A DNA stretch of 10,050 nt. Source: Comamonas resistens. Its GTDB lineage: Bacteria; Pseudomonadota; Gammaproteobacteria; Burkholderiales; Burkholderiaceae_C. Positions 1 to 4,905 of this stretch are shown piece after piece. The stretch is from positions 1 to 10,050 of the forward strand of contig NZ_CP125948.1 in the NCBI RefSeq assembly GCF_030064165.1. Reading direction: 5' to 3'. The number at the start of each line of letters is the position of its first letter. Position 1 is the stretch's first letter. A program made the position numbers and the translations under genes. Below the pieces are notes generated by a model. That model did not search any database, was not told where the DNA came from, and was given only the letters and a program-made list of their open reading frames with translations.

Positions 1-13
1 CCAATACAACAGG

Positions 14-41
14 CACAAAAAAAGCACCGCGTAGGGTGCTT
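14..41 (-). terminator. Rho-independent terminator for a leftward transcript
   Basis: Read on the minus strand, a 7-bp perfect stem (AAGCACC / GGTGCTT, with a 6-nt loop) is followed by a run of seven T. No leftward protein gene lies to its right before rep, so the natural transcript to end here is the candidate antisense RNA of the rep leader. Confidence 0.7.
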
Positions 42-56
42 GGGATGCGCTGTCTG

Positions 57-85
57 TTGGTGTCCCTGTGACATGTGGGTAAACT
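57..85 (+). promoter_or_regulatory. Candidate rep promoter
   Basis: TTGGTG (57-62) and TAAACT (80-85) are separated by 17 bp and are moderate matches to sigma-70 boxes. Transcription would begin near 92, giving a leader of about 100 nt that includes the whole 102-137 hairpin. This is the arrangement needed for antisense control of rep. Confidence 0.35.
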
Positions 86-101
86 GAGCGCACAAAAGAA
101 A

Positions 102-137
102 ACACCTCCCTGAGCTTTGGACGGCAGCGGGAGGTGT
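102..137. repeat. Leader stem-loop, 9-bp perfect stem
   Basis: ACACCTCCC (102-110) pairs with GGGAGGTGT (129-137) around an 18-nt loop. It lies in the rep leader and, on the other strand, in the middle of the candidate antisense RNA, so both RNAs would display complementary loops. This is the expected site of first contact for copy-number control. Confidence 0.6.
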
Positions 138-190
138 GCAGCCACAGGGGGCCGTTGAGCTAAGTATAGCTGCGCGGCTGGAAAGTCACC

Positions 191-1123
191 ATGCTTGCGA
201 ACAATCAACAGCTAAATTTAGATCTATTTGAGGATGCCCAGCGGTGGCCACGTAAGCCGTACTGCAGCGCTGACAAGACGGCGAGCAGCATTCGCACACT
301 GCAGCACGCCCTCAAACATCCCTACATCCAAGCCAACCCACCGAACCTGCGCGTATGGTCTATTTTTGACGTAGACCAGCCCGCAGCCGCTCTGGCGTGG
401 GAACGGGGCAACCTTCCACCGCCCACCTGGGCCGCAGTGGATCGCCAAAGTACCAAGGGACATCTGGTGTGGGGTCTATCGGTTCCTGTGCTGGTAGACA
501 GCCCAGACATGCGGCAGCAGCCTATGCGCTATCTGTGCGCCGTAGAGGAAGCATTCAGGGCCAAGCTAGAGGCCGATAGTGGCTATGCAGGCTTGATGAC
601 CAAAAACCCCGCACATCCTCTTTGGCGTGTGCTGCGTGGCCCTCGACTGGCCTACGAGCTGGGAGAGCTGGCTGAGTGGGTCGATCTCCCCAAGCACCTA
701 CCCAAACGCAAGCCAGAGGAAATAGGCTTAGGACGCAATGTCACTGTGTTTGAGTGGCTCAGGCAGTACGCGTACCGCAAAGTCCGGCACTACAAGCAGG
801 ACGTGCGCAACTTTGTGCTTTGGCAATCCCATTTAAACAGCCGTGCCTTAGAGAGAAACGGTGACTTGAGGGTGCCATTGGCGGGTAATGAGGTTTGGCA
901 CATCGCCAAGAGTGTCAGCAAGTGGACATGGAACCGATTTGACCTAGAGGCCAGCGACAAGCGATTCAGTGAGTTGCAATCGTTCCGCGTAAAGCAACGC
1001 TGGGGCAACAATGAGGACAAGCAGGCCAGCGCACGCCTGATGGCAGCTACGGGCTTGAGCACTCGTGCCATTGCAGGTGAACTCGGTGTGAACCAGTCCA
1101 CCGTGGCCCGATGGTTGAAGTGA
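191..1123 (+). CDS. rep: ColE2-type plasmid replication initiator (Rep, replicase/primase)
   Basis: A 310-residue plasmid initiator of the ColE2 Rep type (Replicase family plus PriCT-like domain). Family members bind the origin and synthesise the primer that DNA polymerase I extends. The N-terminal half shows motifs of the archaeo-eukaryotic primase fold: IFDVD (58-62) with two acidic residues, and KGHLVWG with the conserved His (89-95). The middle (about 178-260) fits a PriCT-type domain. The C-terminus (about 284-310, LSTRAIAGELGVNQSTVARW) is a clear helix-turn-helix for origin binding. Start: GGAAAG lies 5 nt before the ATG. The stop codon lies inside the first origin repeat, so gene and origin are fused as in ColE2 plasmids. 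The leader hairpin and candidate antisense RNA probably set copy number. Length is normal for the family and the gene looks intact. Confidence 0.9.
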   Translation: MLANNQQLNLDLFEDAQRWPRKPYCSADKTASSIRTLQHALKHPYIQANPPNLRVWSIFDVDQPAAALAWERGNLPPPTWAAVDRQSTKGHLVWGLSVPVLVDSPDMRQQPMRYLCAVEEAFRAKLEADSGYAGLMTKNPAHPLWRVLRGPRLAYELGELAEWVDLPKHLPKRKPEEIGLGRNVTVFEWLRQYAYRKVRHYKQDVRNFVLWQSHLNSRALERNGDLRVPLAGNEVWHIAKSVSKWTWNRFDLEASDKRFSELQSFRVKQRWGNNEDKQASARLMAATGLSTRAIAGELGVNQSTVARWLK

Positions 1124-1212
1124 TGCATACCATAATCAGATAACAGCCCGCAGGGGGCTTTTCTGTTTTCACGCTGGCTCAGGTGATGCATACCATAATC
1201 AGATAACAGCCC
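1120..1212 (+). other. ColE2-type replication origin with two 30-bp direct repeats
   Basis: An identical 30-bp sequence occurs at 1120-1149 and 1183-1212, 63 bp apart. Each copy contains ATCAGATAACAGC, which from memory matches the core of the ColE2/ColE3 minimal origin located just downstream of rep. The first copy contains the rep stop codon and runs into a short hairpin (AGCCC 1145-1149 with GGGCT 1155-1159) followed by T-rich DNA. The second lacks a comparably good hairpin. Origin identity is well supported by position and core sequence; which copy is used is unknown. Confidence 0.75.
1145..1164 (+). terminator. Hairpin after rep, terminator-like or part of the origin
   Basis: AGCCC (1145-1149) and GGGCT (1155-1159) form a 5-bp stem with a 5-nt loop followed by TTTTC. 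It overlaps the first origin repeat. It may end rep transcription or be the structured right side of the origin, since ColE2 origins carry a similar small inverted repeat. Confidence 0.4.
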
Positions 1213-1294
1213 TCGGAAGGTTATTTTGGTTTTAATTTTTAAGTGGTGATTAGGTGGGCTGTCGATCAAATCGCAGCAGGCTGCTCGTGGGCAT

Positions 1295-1400
1295 GTGGTC
1301 AGCCTGGAGGGTTGTCCACCATGTCCACAGCCAGATTCATCATGCTCTTCGTGCTGGCTGCTCCCAGCAGGTACTAGCGCGGAGCTGTCGCGGGTAGTGA
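1295..1400. repeat. Diverged repeat, copy A (partner at 3210-3315)
   Basis: Aligned without gaps over 1321-1377 against 3237-3293, the two copies differ at 10 of 57 positions, and weaker similarity continues for about 20 bp on both sides. Differences are spread over all three codon positions, so there is no coding signature in the plus frame. Both carry TGTCCANNATGTCCACAGCC and CTTCGTGC. Confidence 0.65.
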
Positions 1401-1500
1401 GGGTCAAGTCAACGACTTGTCCCGAGCACCCTCTACCGCCCGGCGTTCAATGGCGCTATCGCGCCCAATCCCTGTTTTTTAGGGGTCGATAGAGAAAACG

Positions 1501-1707
1501 GGAAATAAAGCACGGTAAGACAGCGGCAGGCCATGCCATGCTTGGTCTTTCTGGAATGGTGTCCAGTTGAAGTACGCCTCAACCGGGCGTCAGGCACCCC
1601 ACCTATGTTGCGTCAGATTAGGATCGTTTTTCGCCTTTTCTGACGATCTGCGCTCGGCCTCTCAGGCTTCAACCTGACAGATCAACCGCTAGCGTGCTTT
1701 ATTTTCC
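1501..1707. repeat. Segment bounded by 12-bp inverted repeats, possible MITE relic
   Basis: AAATAAAGCACG at 1503-1514 is the exact reverse complement of CGTGCTTTATTT at 1693-1704. The enclosed stretch of about 180 bp has two further hairpins and no gene. No target-site duplication is visible outside it. It could be a decayed miniature element or a chance inverted repeat. Confidence 0.3.
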
Positions 1708-1873
1708 GAATTCTGAGACGACCCCTTTTAAGTCGCGCAGCACGCAAAGTGCTTATTCGTCCGTGTCCTAACGCGGCGTGCGACTGCGCGATCACCAAGG
1801 CACTCAAACAGCCGTCGCGCTTCGCTACGTGGGGCTGCAGCACCACACCCCGCCATTCATATGACCGCTCATC

Positions 1874-1950
1874 TATTTCGTAACGTATTCATAAATATAA
1901 ATATTACGTATTTCGTAAATATACGATACGATATGAAATATTAATACGAA
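1874..1950. promoter_or_regulatory. AT-rich operator region upstream of kfrA
   Basis: An abruptly AT-rich stretch has repeated motifs: TATTTCGTAA at 1874-1883 and 1909-1918 (35 bp apart), the perfect inverted repeat TTACG-5-CGTAA at 1904-1918, and ATACGATACGATA at 1921-1933. AATACGAAAGG at 1944-1954 holds the TTCGTATT motif in the other orientation and supplies the GAAAGG ribosome-binding site. KfrA of RK2 binds an operator overlapping its own promoter, so this is most likely the autoregulatory KfrA site together with the kfrA promoter. Confidence 0.65.
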
Positions 1951-1960
1951 AGGCTGTTAT

Positions 1961-2899
1961 ATGGCACGCACAGGGGTTACATTCGAGCAGGTTTCGGCGG
2001 CTGCAGATGCGCTTGCGGGCGAGGGTAAAACACCCAGCATCACCGCTGTGCGCGAGAAGCTGGGCACAGGTAGCCCCAATACCATTCATGCGCATTTGAA
2101 AACATGGCGCGAGGCTCGCCCTGTGGCCCGCGCAGAGGCCGTAGAGCTTCCTGCTGACTTGCGCAATGCCATCGCCCATGAAATGCAGAAAGCGGCGAGT
2201 GCTGCCCGTGCTGAGGTACAGGAGCTGCTTGTCCAGGCGCAGGCAGAAGCTGCAGAGCTGGCCCGTGCAGGTGAAGAGCTAGAGGTCGAGCGTGACCAGT
2301 TGGCTGAGCAGGTGCTCGCGCTGACCACCGAGAGGGACACGCTGCTTGGCAAGTCACATGAGCAAGCAACCGCATTGATGGATGCTGCACAGCGCATCGA
2401 GCGTGAGCAACAAGCAGCCGAAGCAGCTCGCATTGAGTTGGCGAAGGCTCAGCTCAAAATTGACCAGGCGAACGCCAACGAGGCCCGTTACAGCACCGAG
2501 ATTTCTGAACTAAAGACAGCGCTCAAGTCCGCAGAAAAAGAAGCCGTAGAAGCCACAAAAACAGGTGCAGTAGCCAACGCAAAATTAGAGGCTTCGAATG
2601 CTTCTCTCAGCGATGCTTTAGCACGCGCAGAACGTGCGGAAAAAGCATTGGCAGATGCTACCCAGCAAGCAGCCCTGCACATCGCAGAGGTTCGTGCAGA
2701 GAACGCCAAGCTAGCGAAAGAAATGGCGGCGCTGCAAGCTGCACATGCGCAAGCGCTGAAACACTCCAGCGACCATGCTACACAGCAGGCAGAGCGTGCA
2801 GCCCGTGCTGAGGGGAAGTTGGCCGCTTTTGAGGAAGCTGCTCAAAAGGCTGAAAAGCTGTCACAAAGCGATTCCAAAGGTGCCCCAAAGGCACGATAG
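1961..2899 (+). CDS. kfrA: KfrA-like plasmid DNA-binding coiled-coil protein
   Basis: A 312-residue protein of the KfrA family. The N-terminal 55 residues form the KfrA_N winged-helix DNA-binding domain, with TPSITAVREKLGTGSPNTIH (about 24-43) as the recognition region. From about residue 60 to 300 it is an almost unbroken alanine/glutamate-rich coiled coil with heptad character. It ends in a short Ser/Lys/Pro tail. In IncP and related plasmids KfrA autoregulates its promoter and forms filament-like assemblies that aid stable inheritance. The GAAAGG ribosome-binding site is 7 nt before the ATG, and the AT-rich operator cluster lies immediately upstream. It converges on a small minus-strand gene with a 4-bp gap. 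It looks complete; the parA operon lies elsewhere in the window, so it is not co-transcribed with it. Confidence 0.9.
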   Translation: MARTGVTFEQVSAAADALAGEGKTPSITAVREKLGTGSPNTIHAHLKTWREARPVARAEAVELPADLRNAIAHEMQKAASAARAEVQELLVQAQAEAAELARAGEELEVERDQLAEQVLALTTERDTLLGKSHEQATALMDAAQRIEREQQAAEAARIELAKAQLKIDQANANEARYSTEISELKTALKSAEKEAVEATKTGAVANAKLEASNASLSDALARAERAEKALADATQQAALHIAEVRAENAKLAKEMAALQAAHAQALKHSSDHATQQAERAARAEGKLAAFEEAAQKAEKLSQSDSKGAPKAR

Positions 2900-2903
2900 A
2901 GCA

Positions 2904-3140
2904 CTATTTTTCTTGCTGTTCAAGCCATGCAGCACCAGCTGCATGAGCCTCTTCTTGGGTGGCAAAACGTTCACCCAGAGCACAGTAAATGTTGCCTTGT
3001 TTGGTGTTGACTTCCCAACTTTTGGCATCCCACGTCTGACAGACCGCGAAGGCAAAAAACTGCCCTGTTGCTTTCATTTCATCGCAGGCTGCTTGCAGCT
3101 CGGGACGTATGGGCGGAATTTGGTAGTAGCCGTCTCTCAT
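2904..3140 (-). CDS. Small hypothetical plasmid protein (78 aa)
   Basis: A 78-residue protein of unknown function. It has no signal peptide or TM segment. The central part (about 26-55, GQFFAFAVCQTWDAKSWEVN and following) looks like a small beta-rich fold with several aromatic residues and two Cys. The C-terminus (58-78) is helical and acidic. It lies tail to tail with kfrA, 4 bp apart. Its ATG overlaps the stop of an upstream minus-strand frame (ATGA, 3137-3140), and no Shine-Dalgarno sequence precedes it, so translation may depend on coupling to that short frame. Coding character is moderate; I do not recognise the family. Confidence 0.55.
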   Translation of the reverse strand: MRDGYYQIPPIRPELQAACDEMKATGQFFAFAVCQTWDAKSWEVNTKQGNIYCALGERFATQEEAHAAGAAWLEQQEK

Positions 3141-3216
3141 TTGGCAAATTTTGAGGCCATCAGCGCATCACGACGCGCTTTCCATTCAGCCCGTTTTTCG
3201 GGACTTGTGTTGGCTC
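3138..3216 (-). pseudogene. Short upstream frame overlapping the 78-aa gene, probably a gene remnant
   Basis: Read on the minus strand, the frame ending in the ATGA overlap encodes the hydrophilic stretch SPEKRAEWKARRDALMASK, which has a natural amino-acid composition. It has no ATG at its left end, and an in-frame TGA stands only about 25 codons before its stop. The only internal ATG would give a 7-residue peptide. It may be the 3' end of a broken small gene that once translated into the 78-aa gene. Confidence 0.3.
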
Positions 3217-3315
3217 AACCTGAAGGGGTGTCCATTATGTCCACAGCCATATCAAGCATGGTCTTCGTGCGGGCCGCTTCCAGCAGTCACTAGTGCGCAG
3301 CTGCACCTTGTAGCG
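3210..3315. repeat. Diverged repeat, copy B (partner at 1295-1400)
   Basis: Aligned to copy A without gaps over 57 bp (10 mismatches) with flanking similarity. A third, weaker relic shares CGCTTCCAGCAGTC (3277-3290 here, 3907-3920 there) and GCTGCACC at the same distance downstream. Copies A and B bracket kfrA and the 78-aa gene in the same orientation. Confidence 0.6.
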
Positions 3316-3345
3316 ACGTACATGAGCCCGCCCCTCCAGGAGAAA

Positions 3346-3431
3346 AATTGCTTATGTTTTGCTGATCTTTTGCTTATGTTTTGCTGATACGTGAACCCGT
3401 TTGCTTATGTTTTGCTTATGTTTTGCTTATG
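3346..3431 (+). repeat. 11-bp tandem repeats, family 1 (TTTTGCTTATG), 7 units
   Basis: Four 11-bp units fill 3346-3389 and alternate between TTGCTTATG and TTTTGCTGAT forms. A 9-bp gap follows, then three nearly identical TTTTGCTTATG units at 3399-3431. The period equals about one helical turn, as in iterons or centromere repeats bound by a protein. No initiator or partition gene adjoins it, so the ligand is unknown. Confidence 0.85.
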
Positions 3432-3636
3432 CGGTCAGGCGACTAGACGCTGTAGGCATCTCTCCTGCTGCAACCTCTTTGAGTGGAACATAAAGCATGT
3501 GCTCCAGAGTAGGTCATTTTTCATCACTTTTCCCTTTGAAATCAGGGATCTAAGGTGTGGCACATGTTGGCTCAACTGTGCTCCATTTCGAGCACATGCA
3601 TGTTGATGCTTTCTTAGACAGTCAGGTGCAGTACAT
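3432..3636. other. Spacer between the two 11-bp repeat sets
   Basis: No gene is supported. A hairpin with a 7-bp stem, TGTGCTC (3577-3583) and GAGCACA (3590-3596), lies in a stretch where GCACATG or its complement recurs (around 3497, 3560 and 3592). It has the look of an intervening part of a structured locus. Confidence 0.4.
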
Positions 3637-3845
3637 CTGCTTTAGACCTGCTTTAGATTTGCTTTAGAGCTGCTTTAGAGCTGCTTTAGAGCTGCAGTGG
3701 GAGTGCAGTGGGAGTGCAGTGGGAGTGCAGTGGGAGTGCAGTGAGGGTGCAGTGAGGGTGCAGTGAGGGTGCAGTGAGGGTGCAGTGGGAGTGCAGTGGG
3801 AGTGCAGTGGGAGTGCAGTGGGAGTGCAGTGAGGGTGCAGTGGAG
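3637..3845 (+). repeat. 11-bp tandem repeats, families 2 and 3, 19 units in one phase
   Basis: Nineteen 11-bp units follow without a break (209 bp). Units 1-5 are CTGCTTTAGAN (3637-3691). Unit 6 (CTGCAGTGGGA) joins the start of family 2 to the rest of family 3. Then come three GTGCAGTGGGA, four GTGCAGTGAGG, four GTGCAGTGGGA, one GTGCAGTGAGG and one GTGCAGTGGAG. The 4+4+4 pattern suggests expansion by 44-bp blocks. Because 11 is not a multiple of 3, the translated frames read as Thr/His/Leu/Cys-rich repeats and are not genes. A protein-binding array (centromere or iteron set) or a slippage-prone minisatellite are the main options. Confidence 0.9.
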
Positions 3846-3979
3846 CTTAGGTAAATACAGGGTCGTCTGGGTACGCTTCCCAAGCATCAACCATGTTCCC
3901 TTGACCCGCTTCCAGCAGTCTGGGATGCCGCGCTGCACCGCACCCCGCTGCGCGGCAAGAAAAAGCACACCGGGTTGTA
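3846..3979. other. Non-coding stretch with a third diverged repeat relic
   Basis: It contains CGCTTCCAGCAGTC (3907-3920), shared with copy B at 3277-3290, and the same downstream GCTGCACC. A GC-rich palindrome lies at about 3945-3956 (CCGCTGCGCGGC). A minus-strand frame through it is open but has no start or ribosome-binding site I trust. Confidence 0.35.
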
Positions 3980-4008
3980 AGTAACGATAACTTTCTATTA
4001 TGGTGAGT
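3980..4008 (+). other. Candidate Xer (dif/cer-like) recombination site 1
   Basis: Two arms, AGTAACGATAA (3980-3990) and TTATGGTGAGT (3998-4008), flank a 7-bp core CTTTCTA. The right arm resembles the XerD-binding half of ColE1 cer (TTATGGTAAAT, from memory), and the left arm ends in the typical ATAA. The second site at 7813-7841 has the same right arm with the core reversed. The 7-bp core is unusual, since 6 or 8 is normal. Confidence 0.4.
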
Positions 4009-4010
4009 AG

Positions 4011-4038
4011 CAAAAAGCTCCTTAAAAGGCGCTTTTTT
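4011..4038. terminator. Bidirectional terminator-like stem, copy 1
   Basis: AAAAAGC-T-CCTT and AAGG-C-GCTTTTT form a stem with one mismatch and a tiny loop, with A- and T-runs on the two sides. It stands just past the antitoxin stop codon, and its identical twin at 7844-7871 would end the complete antitoxin operon. Confidence 0.6.
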
Positions 4039-4049
4039 GAATGTTCGAT

Positions 4050-4118
4050 CTAGACCGCTGCGAGGCGAGAAACCGTGTCGGGATACTTCTCCACCAGCCG
4101 GATCAGCAAGGCAGCTTG
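4050..4118 (-). pseudogene. Truncated 3' end of a HigA-2-like antitoxin gene
   Basis: The last 22 codons and stop of the antitoxin encoded at 7883-8197 (ending KYPDTVSRLAAV), identical at the DNA level. It is cut off at 4118/4119 by the left terminal repeat of the IS remnant. It lacks the helix-turn-helix and is non-functional. Confidence 0.85.
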
Positions 4119-4389
4119 TGTATTGACCCAGCGGTTTTTGCACAGGTCAGGCCGCTAATGCAAATGCTTGAGCGGGCGTTTTCATCTTCAGCGCCTGGTG
4201 GGGACGCTGATGGTTATAGAAGCTGATCCAGTCGCTGATGACACGGCTGGCATGCTGCAAGCTCTCGAAGCGGTGGCGGTGCACACATTTGCGCTTGGCT
4301 GTCCAGCGTTTAACTTCTTCTTGATCTTTCATCTATCAGGTCCTTTCTTCAAGTTTAGGACCTGTGCAGCTTTTTACTGGGTCAATACA
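4119..4389 (-). mobile_element. 271-bp internally deleted IS3-family element (MITE-like)
   Basis: It is bounded by 13-bp perfect terminal inverted repeats, TGTATTGACCCAG (4119-4131) and its complement (4377-4389). TGCACAGGTC matches again a little further in on both sides. Inside is one minus-strand frame made of the first residues of OrfA joined to the end of OrfB, so most of both genes is missing. The flanking bases (gcttg left, cgagg right) show no target-site duplication, so the outer sequences were changed by recombination or deletion after insertion. Full-length relatives elsewhere could supply transposase in trans. Confidence 0.85.
4147..4332 (-). pseudogene. IS3-family OrfA start fused to OrfB C-terminus
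   Basis: A 61-residue frame. Residues 1-15 (MKDQEEVKRWTAKRK) match the start of IS3-family OrfA. From about residue 16 it is the C-terminal end of the OrfB integrase core, with the hallmark ISDWISFYNHQRPHQALK (32-49) and PAQAF. The fusion is in frame, so a small protein could be made, but it lacks the OrfA helix-turn-helix and the first two catalytic acidic residues of the DDE triad, so it cannot be a transposase. The ATG has AGGA about 9 nt upstream, inherited from orfA. Confidence 0.85.
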
Positions 4390-4897
4390 CGAGGCGCTAC
4401 GGGAAAGCATCGTCAATATCGGTCGCAACGCACGTACGGTCAACGAGAGCGCTGCTGCAGGGGCTAGGGAGGCCGTAGAGCGTTCGATGCTGGGCGTAGC
4501 TGATCGAGCCTCAGAAACCTCGCGTAAGGCAGCAGAGCCACTGATTAAGCGTATGAGTGAGGTCACAGATGCCGCGTTTAAGGCCAGTGATGATCTTCAC
4601 GCTGGTGCAAACGCTATAGGTGGGCGCATGGTGCTTTATGCCGCAATGGGCGCTGTGGGCTTGATGGTTTCAGCAGCTGCTATTGGCTACGGCATTGGTG
4701 CCTGGACTGAAAGTGAAGTCGTGGAGCTACGCCTGGAGAGAGCAGCACTGCAAGCATCTGTTGCGGATTTTGAGAGAAGGGCAGGCCGTGCGCAGCTCAG
4801 TAGCTGTGACAAGCGACTGTGCGTGCGTATTGTTCCAGACAAAACTAACTACGGCGTACCGGGAAAAGAGGTGTACGCCATTATTCATGGATACTAG
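4364..4897 (+). CDS. 5'-truncated gene for a membrane protein, possibly plasmid-mobilisation associated
   Basis: The open frame runs through the right end of the IS remnant; native sequence begins at about 4390 (residue 10 from the GTG at 4364), so the true start has been lost. AGGA before that GTG could allow expression of a fused product. After the junction come an amphipathic helical region (about 15-75, GRNARTVNESAAAGAREA and following), one TM segment (about 90-112, LYAAMGAVGLMVSAAAIGYG), a short coiled coil (about 117-142), and a C-terminal part with SSCDKRLCVRI and a final IIHGY. This layout reminds me of accessory membrane proteins encoded near MOB relaxases, but no relaxase is present and the assignment is weak. 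It converges on the AT-rich operon with an 8-bp gap. Confidence 0.55.
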   Translation: MQLFTGSIHEALRESIVNIGRNARTVNESAAAGAREAVERSMLGVADRASETSRKAAEPLIKRMSEVTDAAFKASDDLHAGANAIGGRMVLYAAMGAVGLMVSAAAIGYGIGAWTESEVVELRLERAALQASVADFERRAGRAQLSSCDKRLCVRIVPDKTNYGVPGKEVYAIIHGY

Positions 4898-4905
4898 ATT
4901 TTTTA

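Larger units (their letters stand above)
15..156 (-). ncRNA. Candidate antisense RNA (RNAI-like) controlling rep
   Basis: A short leftward transcript is predicted from three elements in order: a TATACT -10 box (plus coordinates 163-168) with a weak -35 (TGGTGA, 186-191, 17-bp spacer), a large hairpin (102-137), and a strong terminator (14-41). The RNA would be about 140 nt and fully complementary to the rep mRNA leader. ColE2-family plasmids control Rep translation with such a short antisense RNA that pairs with the leader through loop contacts. The 18-nt loop of the hairpin contains CUUUGGA, which fits a YUNR-type loop. Position, strand, size and terminator agree with the family; expression and activity are inferred. 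Confidence 0.5.
1213..1870. other. Intergenic region without a supported gene
   Basis: No open frame here looks like a gene. It holds a diverged repeat (about 1295-1400, partner at about 3210-3315). It also has a segment bounded by a 12-bp inverted repeat (AAATAAAGCACG 1503-1514; CGTGCTTTATTT 1693-1704). Several local hairpins are present: GATCGT/ACGATC around 1621-1647, TCAGG/CCTGA around 1663-1678, and TCGCGCAG (1733-1740) with CTGCGCGA (1784-1791). The density of inverted repeats suggests a structured or relic region rather than coding DNA. Confidence 0.5.
3998..4118 (+). repeat. 121-bp perfect direct repeat, copy 1
   Basis: Identical over all 121 bp to 7831-7951. It holds the right arm of the Xer-like site, a terminator-like stem and the last 22 codons of a HigA-2-like antitoxin gene. 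The copies are 3833 bp apart in the same orientation. Confidence 0.95.

Noticed and set aside
1321..1377. Pair of 18-codon small genes (MSTA...), the second at 3237-3293, each with a purine-rich stretch before the ATG.
   Set aside because: Substitutions between the copies are spread evenly over codon positions and change most of the later residues, so selection on a peptide is not apparent.
790..1407. Minus-strand 205-codon frame over the rep end and origin.
   Set aside because: It runs antisense through rep and both origin repeats and has the repeat-derived sequence twice; a shadow frame.
2775..3293. Plus-strand 172-codon frame overlapping the kfrA end and the 78-aa gene.
   Set aside because: It overlaps kfrA in another frame, lacks a ribosome-binding site and has no recognisable composition.
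3346..3845. CRISPR array.
   Set aside because: Units are 11 bp and directly joined, with no spacers of unique sequence and no cas genes.
3675..4013. Minus-strand open frames rich in Thr-Ala-Leu-Pro-Leu-His-Cys repeats.
   Set aside because: They are translations of the 11-bp tandem array; the same open repeat appears in several frames and no ribosome-binding site is present.
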